DNA from: Candidatus Absconditabacterales bacterium
GTDB lineage: Bacteria; Patescibacteriota; Gracilibacteria; Absconditabacterales; Absconditicoccaceae
Length of the DNA: 60,064 nt
Reading direction: 5' to 3'
Assembly: GCA_937958645.1 (NCBI GenBank)
Contig: CALGNI010000051.1
Location: 1-60,064 of the forward strand
How positions within the stretch are numbered: position 1 is the stretch's first letter; the number at the start of each line of letters is the position of its first letter. The notes beneath the pieces were generated by a model, which saw only the letters and a program-made list of their open reading frames with translations, made no database searches and was not told where the DNA came from. The position numbers were made by a program, and so were the translations under genes. Shown here one piece after another: positions 29,906-40,516 of this stretch.

Positions 29906-32116
29906 TTGGCCAGAAGAAAAACTACACGTAGAAAAAAATCAAGTATCGTGCTTGATAGATACAAACTCTGATGACTGCTCGTAATCTTATGAGTACTATT
30001 TTTCTTTTCATTTTATACTGCGCAAGAATCACCGCTGTTTAGCGCTTTATCGTATCCTACCACTCAATTGTTTTGATATCAAGGGAGTTTCGTCTTTTTT
30101 GCCTTTTTGATTGTTACGGGGGCATTTATCTTATTTAGACAACGTTTTTACACGAGTCGATTATTTAAGTTTGCCTTTATACTCCTGTTTTTCATCTCAT
30201 CGATACTAAATTTTCAGCTGATATGAATCAATCTCAGTGATCGAAGTTCTGATGCAGTGAGGAGTTCTATTGAAGCACACGGTGGTTGGCTGTGATACCT
30301 ATGAATCTTATGATCAGATTATTTGTTCGGAGGTTCCGCAAATGCCATCAAAGGATTCTTTATCTTTGCACTGGTTGCGACTTTAGTTGCTATGGCATTG
30401 TACTACAAAGTAAAAATACCGTCTATCAAGCTGGAAGCGATGAAAGGAAGTTATGAAGCAGCAAAGAAAACGGCAGCAACCAAAAAAGTAGTTGCAGCAG
30501 CCGCAAAAGCTTCTGCATGAGCTACACCGCTTATTCCCAAAGATACCCCACCATTGAAAGAAGATTATGAAAAAAATAAACAGTCACTCAAATCATTAAT
30601 CAAAAACAAACTCAACAACACCGTACAAAAGAAACAAGATCAAGAAACGATCAAGGAGATGAATATTAGTTTTCCTAAGGATAAGCCTACTTATTCTTTA
30701 GAGTTACTAGAAAAAGCTGAAACTAATGATGTTACGGTAGATGAAGATTGGCTTTTGAAAAAAGCGCAGTGAATCAAAGATAAGCTAGCAGAGTTTGGTA
30801 TCGATGTGGATATAGAAGGATTCAATATCGGACCCACCGTGATGCAAATTAAAATCAAACCTCAAGCCGGTATCAAAGTCTCAAAAATCGAAAATTTGAA
30901 AAAAGATCTTGCACTTTCACTCAGAACAAAATCATTGAGAGTCTTAGCTCCTATACCAGGGACGGACTCTGTAGGGATTGAGATTCCAAATCCAAGACCA
31001 CAAATGGTTAGACTTGGAGATAGTTATAGCTCGCTAGAGTTTTCAAAATCAATGAAAGAAAATCGAACATGACTGATCATCGGAAAGTGAATATGATGAG
31101 AACAGGTAGTAAAACCCCTAGAGAAGATGCCTCATCTATTGGTAGCTTGAGCCACTTGATCTGGTAAGTCTGTATGAGTAAACTGATTTATTGCTTCATT
31201 GATTTATCAAAATACACCAAGTGAATTGAAGTTTATTATGGTGGATCCAAAACAAGTAGAGCTTTGAATTTATGAATGAATTCCTTATCTACTGGCGCCG
31301 ATTATTACCCAACCTGATAAAGCAGTTAAGATTCTGAAGTGGGCAGTAAATCATATGAATGAAAGATATAAACTTCTCAAAGATAATAAAGTAAGAAATA
31401 TCGATGAATATAATGCCAAAATAGAATGAGATGAGACAAAACAAAGTATGTACCGTTTGGTTATTATTATTGATGAACTCGCTGATCTTATGATGAGCGG
31501 TAACAAGAAAGATACAGAACAATATATCGCTCGTATCGCTCAAATGGCTCGTGCGGTCTGAATGCATCTTATCTTAGCTACTCAAAGACCAAGTGTGAAT
31601 GTAATTACCGGACTTATCAAAGCAAACATCCCGACCAGAATTTCTTTTGGTGTTGTATCTCAAATTGATAGTAGAACCATCTTAGATGTAAAATGAGCTG
31701 AAGATCTCGTAGGTAAATGAGATCTGTTATATATGGATCCCAAAAGTAAATTTCCTATCAGGATTCAGTGACCATTTATTGATACTCCAGAGACAGAAAA
31801 GATTGTTGAAGCAATCAAAGAAAAATATATGGCCAACCTCACAGAAGAAGATATCTATCATCCAGAAATTATGCGTATCTTAGAAAATAAAGGATCATGA
31901 GTAGCTTGAGCATGATGAGATGTTAGTGATTCAGATGAAGAATTGATTGAGCAAGCTATCTGAATAATTGCGGCAACAGGGAAAGCATCTGCTACTATGC
32001 TCCAAAGAAAACTTGGAGTTTGATTTCCACGTGCAGCAAGACTCATCGATATCCTAGAAGAAAGAGGTATCGTAGGCCCACAAGAATGATCTAAAGCCAG
32101 AGAAATACTCATGTAG
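29906..32116 (+). CDS. DNA translocase FtsK/SpoIIIE
   Basis: 736 aa. N-terminal four TM helices (residues about 25-165), a short linker, then the motor: Walker A VAGATGSGKSVGVNG (near 418), where four of the glycines are UGA; Walker [13 protein letters not shown] (near 519); and the C-terminal winged-helix gamma domain ([17 protein letters not shown]). It pumps DNA through the septum. No ATG is in frame; TTG 29906 ([11 protein letters not shown]) precedes the first TM and is the likely start. TAG stop, overlapped by its terminator. Confidence 0.94.
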
Positions 32117-32140
32117 ACGTCGTTTTGACGTCTTTTTTTT
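32115..32140 (+). terminator. Rho-independent terminator of ftsK
   Basis: AGACGTC / GACGTCT stem followed by eight Ts. It overlaps the ftsK stop codon. Confidence 0.85.
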
Positions 32141-32168
32141 TGACAAATATAACACAAGTAAATATACT
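32140..32168 (+). promoter_or_regulatory. Consensus sigma70 promoter
   Basis: TTGACA, exactly 17 bases, TATACT, about 30 bases before the ATG pair of the repeat protein. It begins at the end of the ftsK terminator T-run. Confidence 0.8.
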
Positions 32169-32204
32169 TAGGTAATCAGTAATTTCTTTATCATTTCATA
32201 ATCA

Positions 32205-34472
32205 ATGATGGCAGAAGAGAAAAATCCTAAAAACCCAAAAGACCTCAATGTGAAAAAAGTAAGTTCATCAAGCAAACCAAAGTTTGATGATATTTATGAT
32301 GCCATCAATATTGATGATGTTGACAAAAAAATCAGCAGCGATCTTTCTGAAAAACCAAAAAAGAAAAGTATTAAGAAAAAACCTAACATCAATATCAAAG
32401 ACTCTGGTCATATGATTGATGGTATTTGAGATCTTGATGCTTACATTGCCAAAAGAAAAGATACAAGCTCAGCTAAAAACATGGAAAGACCGAAAGAAGA
32501 ACTTAACTTCCTTACTCAAGATGATCTAGATATTAGATCATTGGAGAATATTTATGCAATAGTGCCAAATAAAAAAGGCGATCATAAGCTGGTTTGGAAA
32601 AAAGACACTGCCCCAGAAGATCTTTGGGAAGATGACAAATGAAGAAGCAAAGGTACAGTATATGTAAAAAATGGAAAAAAGATCTATGATGTTGCATTAG
32701 ATTTCAAAAGACATGCAACACTCAAAAATCAAAATGATGATCGTTTTGATGTATGGCTTATTGATGAAGAAAAAGATTTAGATAACCAACTTGACGCAAT
32801 CAAAAATGGTCTTGGTGGAGGAAGAAATTTTGAAGACCCACTGATCATTGATAACCACAAAAAGAAAACTAAGAAAAAAAGTGCTCCAAAAAGCAAAGAT
32901 GACTCTATCAAAGCAGCAGAAATAATAAGTCTAAAAGCTGAAAAAGAAGCAAAAAAGAAGATAAAAGATAACAGCGCTGATAAAGAAAAAGCCAAAGAAG
33001 GAGCGATACAGAAAGCTAAAGAAGAAGTTAAACTCAAGGAAGCTGCTTCTGCAAAGGCTAAAGCTGATGAAGATGCTAAACTCAAGGATGAAGATGCTAA
33101 ACTCAAGGATGAAGCTGCTGCTGCAAAAGCCAAAGCTGATGAAGATGCTAAACTCAAGGAGGAAGCTGCTGCTGCAAAAGCTAAAGCTGATGAAGATGCC
33201 AAACTCAAGGAGGAAGCCGCTGCTGCTAAATCCAAAGCTGATGAAGAAGCCAAACTCAAGGAGGAAGCTGCTGCTGCAAAAGCCAAAGCTGATGAAGAAG
33301 CCAAACTCAAGGAGGAAGCCGCTGCTGAAAAAGCTAAAGCTGATGAAGATGCCAAACTCAAGGAGGAAGCCGCTGCTGCAAAAGCCAAAGCTGATGAAGA
33401 TGCTAAACTCAAGGAGGAAGCTGACGCAAAGGCCAAAGCTGATGAAGATGCTAGAATAAAAGAGGGAGCTGTTAAGGCTAAAGCTAAAGCTGATGAAGAA
33501 GCTAAAAATAACATTGATGAGCCTAACTCCCTATGAATTGATATTGGATCCTTGACTGATATTGAAGAAAGTCCTCCAAAAATATCATCAAAAACGAACA
33601 CCCCAAAAGAAACCAAGAATAATTCAATAAAAGCTGAAAGCAGTACGTCAACATCTACTAACACACTCATTGATCTAGATGCGCTCACTAATCTGGATGA
33701 AACTCCTTCAAAAAAGATCAAAAAACCTGAAATCGTAGTAAACGAAGTAGTAAACGAAGTAGTAAAAGAAAATATAAAAGTCGAATCAGAGCAAATCAAA
33801 GAACCAGCAGCTTCCAAAGTAACTAAAGATATACCAGCGGTTGAAAAATATTTAGCAACAAGTAACGCTGATATTTCAACCGACTTCTTTGAAGATGACG
33901 ATGATGACGAGGAAGAAACATCTGGTGCTTGGAAAAAACGACTTATCAGACTCTTAGGTTTGGTGTTTTTGGGAGTACTGATTGGACTTGGACGATTGTT
34001 GTGGAAAGTAATGTTTGCAGATTCAAACACAAGAGAATTAGACCTTGATGATATCTCTGGAGAAGTCGTTACCATTCCTGGTGCAGATAGTGATGATTCA
34101 CAATGATCGAATAATAATAATAGATGAAATGATAACGATGAAGTAGATACAGAACAATACGACGATCTCATCGCTCTCCCTAATCCAAATGGAGATATTG
34201 ATCTATGAACTGATGGAGAGCTTATTGAACTACCAGAAGAAGTCTCAGAAGAATACCTTATTACTCTTAGACAAACTATAAGAACCTTAAAAAAAGAAAG
34301 CCGCACCCTTCTGAATAAATCTAGACTGATCAATAATGCTGATGCTCTAAGATTCGCTATCGCAGCTTACTCTCAAGCGAATGATCTGGTTGAAAAATTG
34401 GATGAAAATGAAAGTCAAGTAACTGCAGAACAACTAGAAAAAATTATCGAAAAAGTTCGTTTGTATATTAAG
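32205..34472 (+). CDS. TolA-like Ala/Lys/Glu repeat membrane protein
   Basis: 755 aa as written. Acidic/basic low-complexity head; at about residues 260-430 some ten 14-15-residue repeats (KADEDAKLKEEAAAAKA) forming a long helix; one TM segment near residue 590 (LGLVFLGVLIGLGRLLW); and an acidic outer tail. Such helices span the envelope or hold proteins at the pole; function unknown. At 34438-34444 a run of seven As ends the protein as ...NYRKSSFVY. The neighbouring frame would give an amphipathic helix ending in TAA at 34495, so a one-base slip is likely. Confidence 0.7.
33050..33490 (+). repeat. In-gene 42-45 bp tandem repeats
   Basis: About nine imperfect copies of a 42-45 bp unit (AAGCTGATGAAGATGCTAAA core) encode the repeat helix. 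The same repeat produces a 534-codon open frame on the minus strand, which is an artefact. Confidence 0.85.
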
Positions 34473-34557
34473 TCGGTTAGAGATTTGATTGGGTAAATTA
34501 GGTAAATTAGACGAGTTAGCTAAGTAACATATATCAAAGGCAAAGTGATTTGGTTTT

Positions 34558-35181
34558 TTATCTAGAAGTCATTTCTTGAACAAGAGTCTTCCAGTCATCG
34601 CACTGTACGACTGAAACTCAATGAGGATTTGAATATTTTTTAGTTTCAAAAAGATAGACAATTCACTGATATCAAATTGGTAACGCCTCAATTAAGTCAG
34701 GATTGTCATCTATAATTCAGGAAATATTTGTATGCTTCTGCAAAAAATCAGACTTCCGATCATTTCATTTCTCCTTATCTACATCCTCTGGTCTTAGTGT
34801 TATAGGAAGTTCTGGATATCAGTGTAAAGCTAATCGTTTTTTCGTTGATCAGTAAATAGATATTGGACGATTTGAAAGATAACAACTAAATTTCTTTCAA
34901 GATTGTATCAACTCCTGTATTCAAGAAACAGAATCAACTACTGTTTTCAACTCTAATTGAAAAGCTTCGTCGGTCAATCGATAGTGTATTTTATCTTTAA
35001 CATTCTCCCAAGACCAACTAGGATATGGAACATTCTGTACATAAAAATATTTCTCTCTTATTTGTTGGGCTGTCATTCCTTCATCACTACCAAATGCTTC
35101 AATCATTTTTTCTATCCAAAAAATCGTCGTTTGCGAAAGTGTATCGTCTATATCTAATGCTATACCCGGTCATATATCCAT
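34558..35181 (-). CDS. HAD-superfamily phosphatase-like protein
   Basis: 207 aa. N-terminal catalytic loop DIDDT (residues about 10-14), motif 2 in CYLSNRP, and a late acidic motif IIDDNPD (near 165). The layout is like small nucleotidase (5'-nucleotidase-type) HADs. Nine or so UGA glycines. It starts 33 bases after the dnaX stop on the same strand. TAA stop. Confidence 0.75.
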
Positions 35182-35213
35182 TGCTATTATCAACAAGCAT
35201 AAAATTTTAGCTT

Positions 35214-36194
35214 TTATTTTATCCACTCATACACCCCAGCCTTGATACTAATCAAAGGCATTGAGCTGGCTCTCATTTGAGAGATGATTTTGGTTCGAAT
35301 CTGCGCTAGAGAACTATATAGTGCTGGATCCTCCAAGAAATGCTCGTCAAAATATTGGAGAAGGTCTTTTGATACTGCCATCAAATCAGAACCTCATTGA
35401 TGAAGATCTTCAAAGATTTTTATGGTATTTTCTAGTTCTTTAGCTTTCATTCACTCAACGATACCCGCTAGTGTTTGATGAGAAACTACCCCAAGGAAGG
35501 TGCTCACATTTTCTGCATTCACTTCTCCCAAGATACTCACCTGCTCCAAATATTTGATCGCATCACGTTGTCCTCATTGGGCGAGCTTAGCGATCATAGC
35601 AAGACCATCGTCTGTCGTTTTGATTTCCTCTTCCGTTGCGATATTTTTAAGATTTGAGACAATATCCTGTATACTATGATTGCGGAAATTAAACACTTGG
35701 CAACGAGAGAGAATGGTATCAGGGACTTTGTGAATTTCGGTGGTAGCTAGGATGAACATAAGATATTCTGGTGGTTCCTCCATGATTTTTAACAATGCAT
35801 TGAAGGCACCCTTACTCAGCATATGGACCTCATCGATCACATAGACTTTTTTCTTCAATACTGTCGGGACATAGAGTGCTTTTTCTATGATTTCTTCACG
35901 AATATTATCTACACCCGTGTGAGAAGCTGCATCGATCTCAACATAATCTAAAATCTTCCCAGAATCGATACGCTCTGCTAATTCTAGATCAGGCTTGGTA
36001 AGGAAGTTTTCATCGTTTACTGCCTTTGCCAAAAGTCTTGCAGTAGATGTTTTTCCTGTACCTCTTGGACCATAAAACAAATAGTTATGATTTACTTTTC
36101 CTGAAGCTAACTGAGCTTTGAGTACATCAACGATATGGTGTTGTCCTACGAGGCTATCAAAGGAATCTGGACGGTATTTGAGGTAGAGGGACAT
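35214..36194 (-). CDS. DNA polymerase III subunit gamma/tau (short)
   Basis: 326-aa clamp-loader ATPase: Walker A YGPRGTGKTSTARLLAK (near residue 41), DEVHMLSKGAFNALLKIMEEPP, sensor ATTEIHKVPDTILSRC. The family's four-Cys zinc module between Walker A and EIDAASHTG is absent (no Cys in that stretch), and the tau tail is missing; it ends soon after domain III begins. Four UGA glycines, including AQGGQRDA; TAA stop. Confidence 0.93.
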
Positions 36195-36223
36195 GAGTTA
36201 AATATTGAAGATTAAATCACTTA

Positions 36224-36462
36224 GTCCGTCATTCAGAATCGGATAGCTTCACATAAGCGAAGCGAATGGAGAAGCTTTGCGATGTGGAATCCAGTCAGGT
36301 ATAAAATCTACTTACTAAGAGATTACTTACTCGAGGTTACTTTACTAAAATGAAAGCAATATTCGTTAAGTTATTCTCGAGAACCTGGATTCCACGTCGC
36401 AATCGACCATTATTTCCCTTCGATTCCTCAGGGTCATAAGGTCTCATCCGACTCTGAATGAC
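36224..36462. repeat. Repeat family A, composite copy
   Basis: Two family A arms face each other: GTCATTCAGAATCGGATAG...GTGGAATCCAG at the left and CTGGATTCCACGTCGCAATCGACC...CTCTGAATGAC at the right. Together they form a 239-bp element with inverted ends. There is no other feature between dnaX and the RNA terminator (36195-36518). Confidence 0.8.
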
Positions 36463-36518
36463 GATCTCTTTTCTCCTTTGTATTCATCTCCCTCTCAAAC
36501 TCCACCCTTTCTCTAAGC

Positions 36519-36553
36519 AAAAAAATACCAAGAGAGGTATTCCCTCTCTTGGT
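36519..36553 (-). terminator. Terminator of the noncoding RNA
   Basis: Perfect 11-bp stem (ACCAAGAGAGG / CCTCTCTTGGT, 5-base loop) followed on the minus strand by ATTTTTTT. Confidence 0.92.
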
Positions 36554-37030
36554 CTGAAATCATCATTGATTTCATTGATATCGTGACACGTGGTCCCTAC
36601 TACTTTGATATCATGAACAGGTGAAAGTGATATTTCGCACGGTCGTGCATATTCGAAATAGCTCTTATACCCATTCTATCCGGTTACCATTCTTAGGATT
36701 CACTACGTTCTAATGTTGTAGTTTAGTGTAAACGATTAGATCGTTTATTTTTTGTTTTTGATTTTTGTTTTGTTTTTTTTTGTAATCTTTTTGTTTTGAT
36801 TTTTTTGTTATTTCATTAGAATCTCGAAAACAGAAGTTTTCTCATAATGCCTAACTACCAACTTGGTTGGAGCTGAGAGAGTAGGACTCTCCAAAAAGTA
36901 ACCAAATCTTAGCAAATCAGAGAGTAACGTTGATGCTTTATACTCTGATATACTAAGGAGTATATTGATACTAAATAGACGAATATCTATCTAACATCAA
37001 TACACTTCATTTCTTAATGACCTCATCAAC
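36519..37030 (-). ncRNA. Structured noncoding RNA, about 510 nt, unknown family
   Basis: Transcribed leftward between a consensus promoter and a strong terminator, with no credible ORF. On the RNA strand the 5' domain closes with GTTGATG / CATCAAC (37024-37030 with 36929-36935) around a long hairpin and a TACTC / GAGTA hairpin. Then come a GGAG/CTCC arm, GAAAAC-TTCT-GTTTTC (36826-36841), a 70-nt A-rich single-stranded linker, AAACGAT / ATCGTTT (36730-36746), and a 3' domain with nested ATTTCG and GCAC stems (36632-36659). I see no tRNA-like end, so not an ordinary tmRNA. Confidence 0.6.
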
Positions 37031-37036
37031 ATATAT

Positions 37037-37064
37037 ATTATACATATAATACTTTATCTGTCAA
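37037..37064 (-). promoter_or_regulatory. Consensus sigma70 promoter for the noncoding RNA
   Basis: Minus strand TTGACA, 16 bases, TATAAT. The predicted start is near 37030. It also sits back to back with the gene at 37073. Confidence 0.85.
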
Positions 37065-37072
37065 ATTTTTGC

Positions 37073-37789
37073 ATGTTTTATTCTCAACAATATGTACACA
37101 CAACAAATAACGGCAACAATGCGTTAAGTTATGAGGAAAGAAAGGTTAAATTATGAAAAGCAGAACTTACCCTCCCCTACTTAAAACAAATAAATAAAGC
37201 CAATCAGATAGAATTGTGAGATCATTTGGTGCTAGAAGAAATCGATGAGGACTGAATCTTACATAGTCATACCGGATTGAAGCATCTGTATCAAATACAG
37301 GATCAATCACAATATATTTTCGATAATCACAATCATGCTCTGTATTTTTGGCTCAAACGAATCAGAAAACACCAAGGAGAAAAAATTCATCTTATCCACA
37401 TAGATCAACACTCTGATCTTAATATCCCTAGCACCGTATTCGATCCTTGACTCCTGCATGATGATGAATATATACGGAGATACACAAATTTTGAATGTCA
37501 AATATCCAGCTTCATCCAACCCTTTCTTCAAAGCTTTCTTAGCGTTGAATTCACCTGGATCAAGTCAGAACAAGAACTCTTAGATTTTGTCTATGAATAC
37601 TGAAATACTCCCCTCCTGCTTGATATCGATATGGATTTTTGGGCACCAGGGATGTCTCCTGCTTCACCCGATAAGACCATGAGTATCACAAAAGATCTGA
37701 TTGCTCATGCCTCGCTCACCACCATAGCTACCTCTCCGATGTTTATTGATCAGGAGTTGGCGCTTGAGTATGTGAGAGAACTTTTATAG
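37073..37789 (+). CDS. UPF0489-like protein
   Basis: 238 aa. The pair of motifs FDNHNHALYFW (near residue 82) and LIHIDQHSDLNIP (near 105), and later LLLDIDMDFW, match the UPF0489 pattern (arginase-like metal-binding His/Asp sites are suspected). Function unknown. Five or so UGA glycines; TAG stop. The ATG at 37073 lies 9 bases beyond the -35 box of the divergent RNA promoter. Confidence 0.6.
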
Positions 37790-38057
37790 AATTTCTTACT
37801 TACGTATGTATAACTTCGACATGTTAAGCTACACTAAAAATAATTTTCTATGCTTCATTCTTCATTTTTGGCATAGCCCCAAAAACGAAGCAAAAAACGC
37901 CTAGTCTCCCAAACTCCGCACGTTGGTCGACAACTCCTTCGTGCACATTCTGATCAGTAGCGGAACGCAACGGCAATATATTTCGATTTTTTGATTGCAT
38001 ACTGTAAGAACTTATTGCGTAAGTGCCTTATTGCCTTTTTACTCTTTAACCTCTCAC

Positions 38058-39110
38058 ATGAAAATCTGTTTAGCTCCTATGGATGGTGTTACTGATTGTG
38101 CCTACAGGATCCTGTGTAAAAAGATCTTCGAACAGCATGGAGCTCCTGATGATGAGCTGATGCTCTGGACAGAATTTATGTCCGCTGATGGATATGTACA
38201 CAACCCTCCTGGAGTCATCAAACATATTCAAAGAAGTGATTATGATCATGAGACCATAGCTCAGATTTTTTGATGAAACACCGACACGCTGATTTCTTGT
38301 ATTTTGGATATTGAAAAGAAATATGACTTCGCAGGAATAGAACTAAATATGGGTTGTCCTTCCCCCAAGATCATGAAGTGTGCTGCCGGGTCTGGAATGC
38401 TCAAAGATAAGCAAAAAACCTTAGATATCCTGAAAGAAATTGCAGGAAAAATTTCTACTCCTTTTTCACTCAAGACCAGAATTGGACTCAGCCAAGATGA
38501 TATCCAAGAACAATTTGATTTCTTGATACAAGCAAGCAAATATGTCACTACTATCTGAGTACATGGAAGAACCTATAAACAATCACATGCAGGAGAAGTG
38601 CGTCGAGATTTTATCTATGACCTCAAAAAAGAACTCCCTGAGACCATTATTATCGGAAACGGAGGCCTCAGGACCTACCAAGATGGCTTAGATAAGTCAG
38701 GAAATCTCGATGGAATCATGCCAGCACAGTGAGCAATAGGAAATCCCCGAATTCTTACTCCTCATACCCCTAGCCCGGCAGAAGTATATGAAACCATCAT
38801 CTATCATCTGAGCCTCATGACAGCCTGTGAACTCCAATTCAAACAAGCAGTAGCTTCATACGATCACAGCATCTGACTCAAACAACCTACACTAGCACAA
38901 CTAGAAGACACAACCCAACAAATCAGATCTTGAGCCCTTGATGTCTCACAAGCTCATAGCCCCATAGAATTTCGTAAATACCTCTTCAGATATCTCCTAG
39001 GTCTCCCCAACTCCAAAGACCTCAAAAAGAAAATCCCTCAAGCTAGGGATTATGCAAGTTTGGTGGGGATATTGGAGGAGTTTTTTGAGGGGATGGGAAC
39101 ACAGATATAA
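38058..39110 (+). CDS. tRNA-dihydrouridine synthase
   Basis: 350-aa FMN enzyme that reduces uridines in tRNA D-loops. APMDGVTD at the start binds FMN; NMGCPSPK (near residue 100) has the catalytic Cys region; KTRIG and VHGRTYKQ, then GNGGL, follow the family order. The C-terminus differs from DusB and the exact subclass is unclear. Six UGA glycines; TAA stop. Confidence 0.9.
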
Positions 39111-39160
39111 ATTTAAATAAGCCATCTCCTCTCCAAATAATCTCGAACATTGCAACATAT

Positions 39161-39304
39161 ATGGAACCACTAGATATTAACAACCTTAGAGAACAACTAG
39201 GTTTGTATAAGATACTGTGATTTGATATGGTCAACAACAACCATTTGGACTGTATCCCCAAAAGAGCTAATAAGCTGTACTTTGATACCTATGTTTATAG
39301 CTAA
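39161..39304 (+). CDS. Small hypothetical protein
   Basis: 47 aa with a clean ATG and TAA, one UGA Gly (KILGFD), and a charged, folded-looking composition. Not recognised; 50 bases after dus on the same strand. Confidence 0.4.
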
Positions 39305-39376
39305 GAATAGAGAGTATGGTTTTGTTGAGTAACTACTCTCTTTCTATTGAACAGAGAAGTAGAAGAGTTATTGAAC

Positions 39377-39410
39377 ATAAAAAAAAACCTACAAGAGATT
39401 CTCCTATAGG
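39377..39410 (-). terminator. Terminator of the exported Cys protein gene
   Basis: CCTATAGGAG / CTCTTGTAGG stem (two G-T pairs) with a 3-base loop, then nine or more Ts on the minus strand. Confidence 0.8.
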
Positions 39411-39462
39411 ATAAGAATTTAATCTAACCCCATAAGAGAATACCCTCTGAGGAATTTTTCTT

Positions 39463-39792
39463 CTACCATTCGTAACTAATCTTCTTGCTCCAGCTATGTA
39501 CGCAGGCACAACCATTTACTGTTCTCTCAGTTGAAGATGATAATGCCTTAAAAGAATAACCTTTTTTGTTCATCATATCATCCTCTGAAGTCCCACAAGC
39601 TGTCCAACCACATTTTCCCGTAACTTCAACATTACTAAATCCTTGGTCTTCCAAGTCAACCTGAATTTTTTTTACTAGTTCATAGGATAAGCTGTTATCA
39701 CCTCCCATAAATAATCTTGACCCGAAGAACAAGCCTCCTACAATCATAAATGTTACTAATAATTTCGAAAATGATGTTAATCTCATTGCCAT
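39463..39792 (-). CDS. Small exported Cys-containing protein
   Basis: 109 aa: hydrophobic signal or anchor (LLVTFMIVGGLFFGS), then four Cys (KCGWTACG and GCACVH) likely forming disulfides outside the cell. Not recognised. No UGA codon among its roughly eleven glycines. TAG stop. Confidence 0.6.
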   Translation of the reverse strand: MAMRLTSFSKLLVTFMIVGGLFFGSRLFMGGDNSLSYELVKKIQVDLEDQGFSNVEVTGKCGWTACGTSEDDMMNKKGYSFKALSSSTERTVNGCACVHSWSKKISYEW

Positions 39793-40031
39793 TATTTATT
39801 GTTTTTTGTTAGATAATTCGCCAATATATTCTAAAGGGCATTGACTTAATTCCCTTATTGTTGACTTATAATTATTTTGTGATAAATTGCAAGAGATATT
39901 TAAGTTTACACAATACCTATTCTGTAAACTAAAATCTCAAAACTCACTTAAGTAGTAAATTAAAAATAATCAGCAAACAACTAATACACTAAACATTAAA
40001 AAGCTTCTTTGACATCATGCGGCAACAAAAC

Positions 40032-40055
40032 AAAAAACTACTCAACGAGTAGTTT
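40032..40055 (-). terminator. Terminator of the rsmH-ftsL unit
   Basis: AAACTACTC / GAGTAGTTT with an AAC loop, then six Ts on the minus strand. Confidence 0.85.
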
Positions 40056-40087
40056 CTGTATGAGAGTCATCTTACAATAATTTCATT

Positions 40088-40387
40088 CTAATTAGCAACA
40101 CCCGGCTCATTCACCACATACTCTGTATCATACGCATTGATGGTGATCATATTATCACCGATAGATTGGAATCGTGAATCGTGGTATTGGAGTTTCATTT
40201 CTGATCGAAGATTTTTCTTGGTTTTGATGACTTCTAGTTCTTGGATGCTCTTGTCAAATTCGAGACTCGCTAGTTCGTTTTTTGCTTTTTCTAAGAAGTA
40301 CCCTTTGGTTGATGCTGAGGTTACAAGATTTGCATACACTGCTATCACACTTACCAATACAGAAAAAACCATAGCAAACTTCATCAT
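40088..40387 (-). CDS. FtsL-like cell division protein
   Basis: 99 aa: short N-terminal TM helix (residues about 3-22) followed by a coiled-coil helix with an EKAKNELASLEFDKSIQELE heptad pattern. The call rests on this topology and on its place directly downstream of rsmH, as in the dcw cluster. No UGA codon. TAA or TAG stop; terminator 35 bases on. Confidence 0.65.
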   Translation of the reverse strand: MMKFAMVFSVLVSVIAVYANLVTSASTKGYFLEKAKNELASLEFDKSIQELEVIKTKKNLRSEMKLQYHDSRFQSIGDNMITINAYDTEYVVNEPGVAN

Positions 40388-40516
40388 GCTATAAAATTTC
40401 TGCTGGCGTCTTCATGCAAATTTTGACGTGAGATATTTTTTTGCAAGGCTTTGCAAAACGACAATGTTTGACATGCAGGGTAAGAAATAAAAAACTCTTA
40501 TGGAACACATTCGTTC

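Noticed and set aside
32729-34333. 534-codon open frame on the minus strand, Ser/Ala/Leu-rich
   Set aside because: It is the antisense of the Ala/Lys/Glu repeat gene; the repeat has no stop in the reverse frame. The plus strand has a consensus promoter and UGA-Gly usage.
35280-35310. tRNA T-loop-like GGTTCGAATC
   Set aside because: It is inside dnaX coding sequence and no cloverleaf can be drawn around it.
36519-37030. tmRNA
   Set aside because: No tRNA-like acceptor end, no TTCGAAT T-loop, and no short tag frame.
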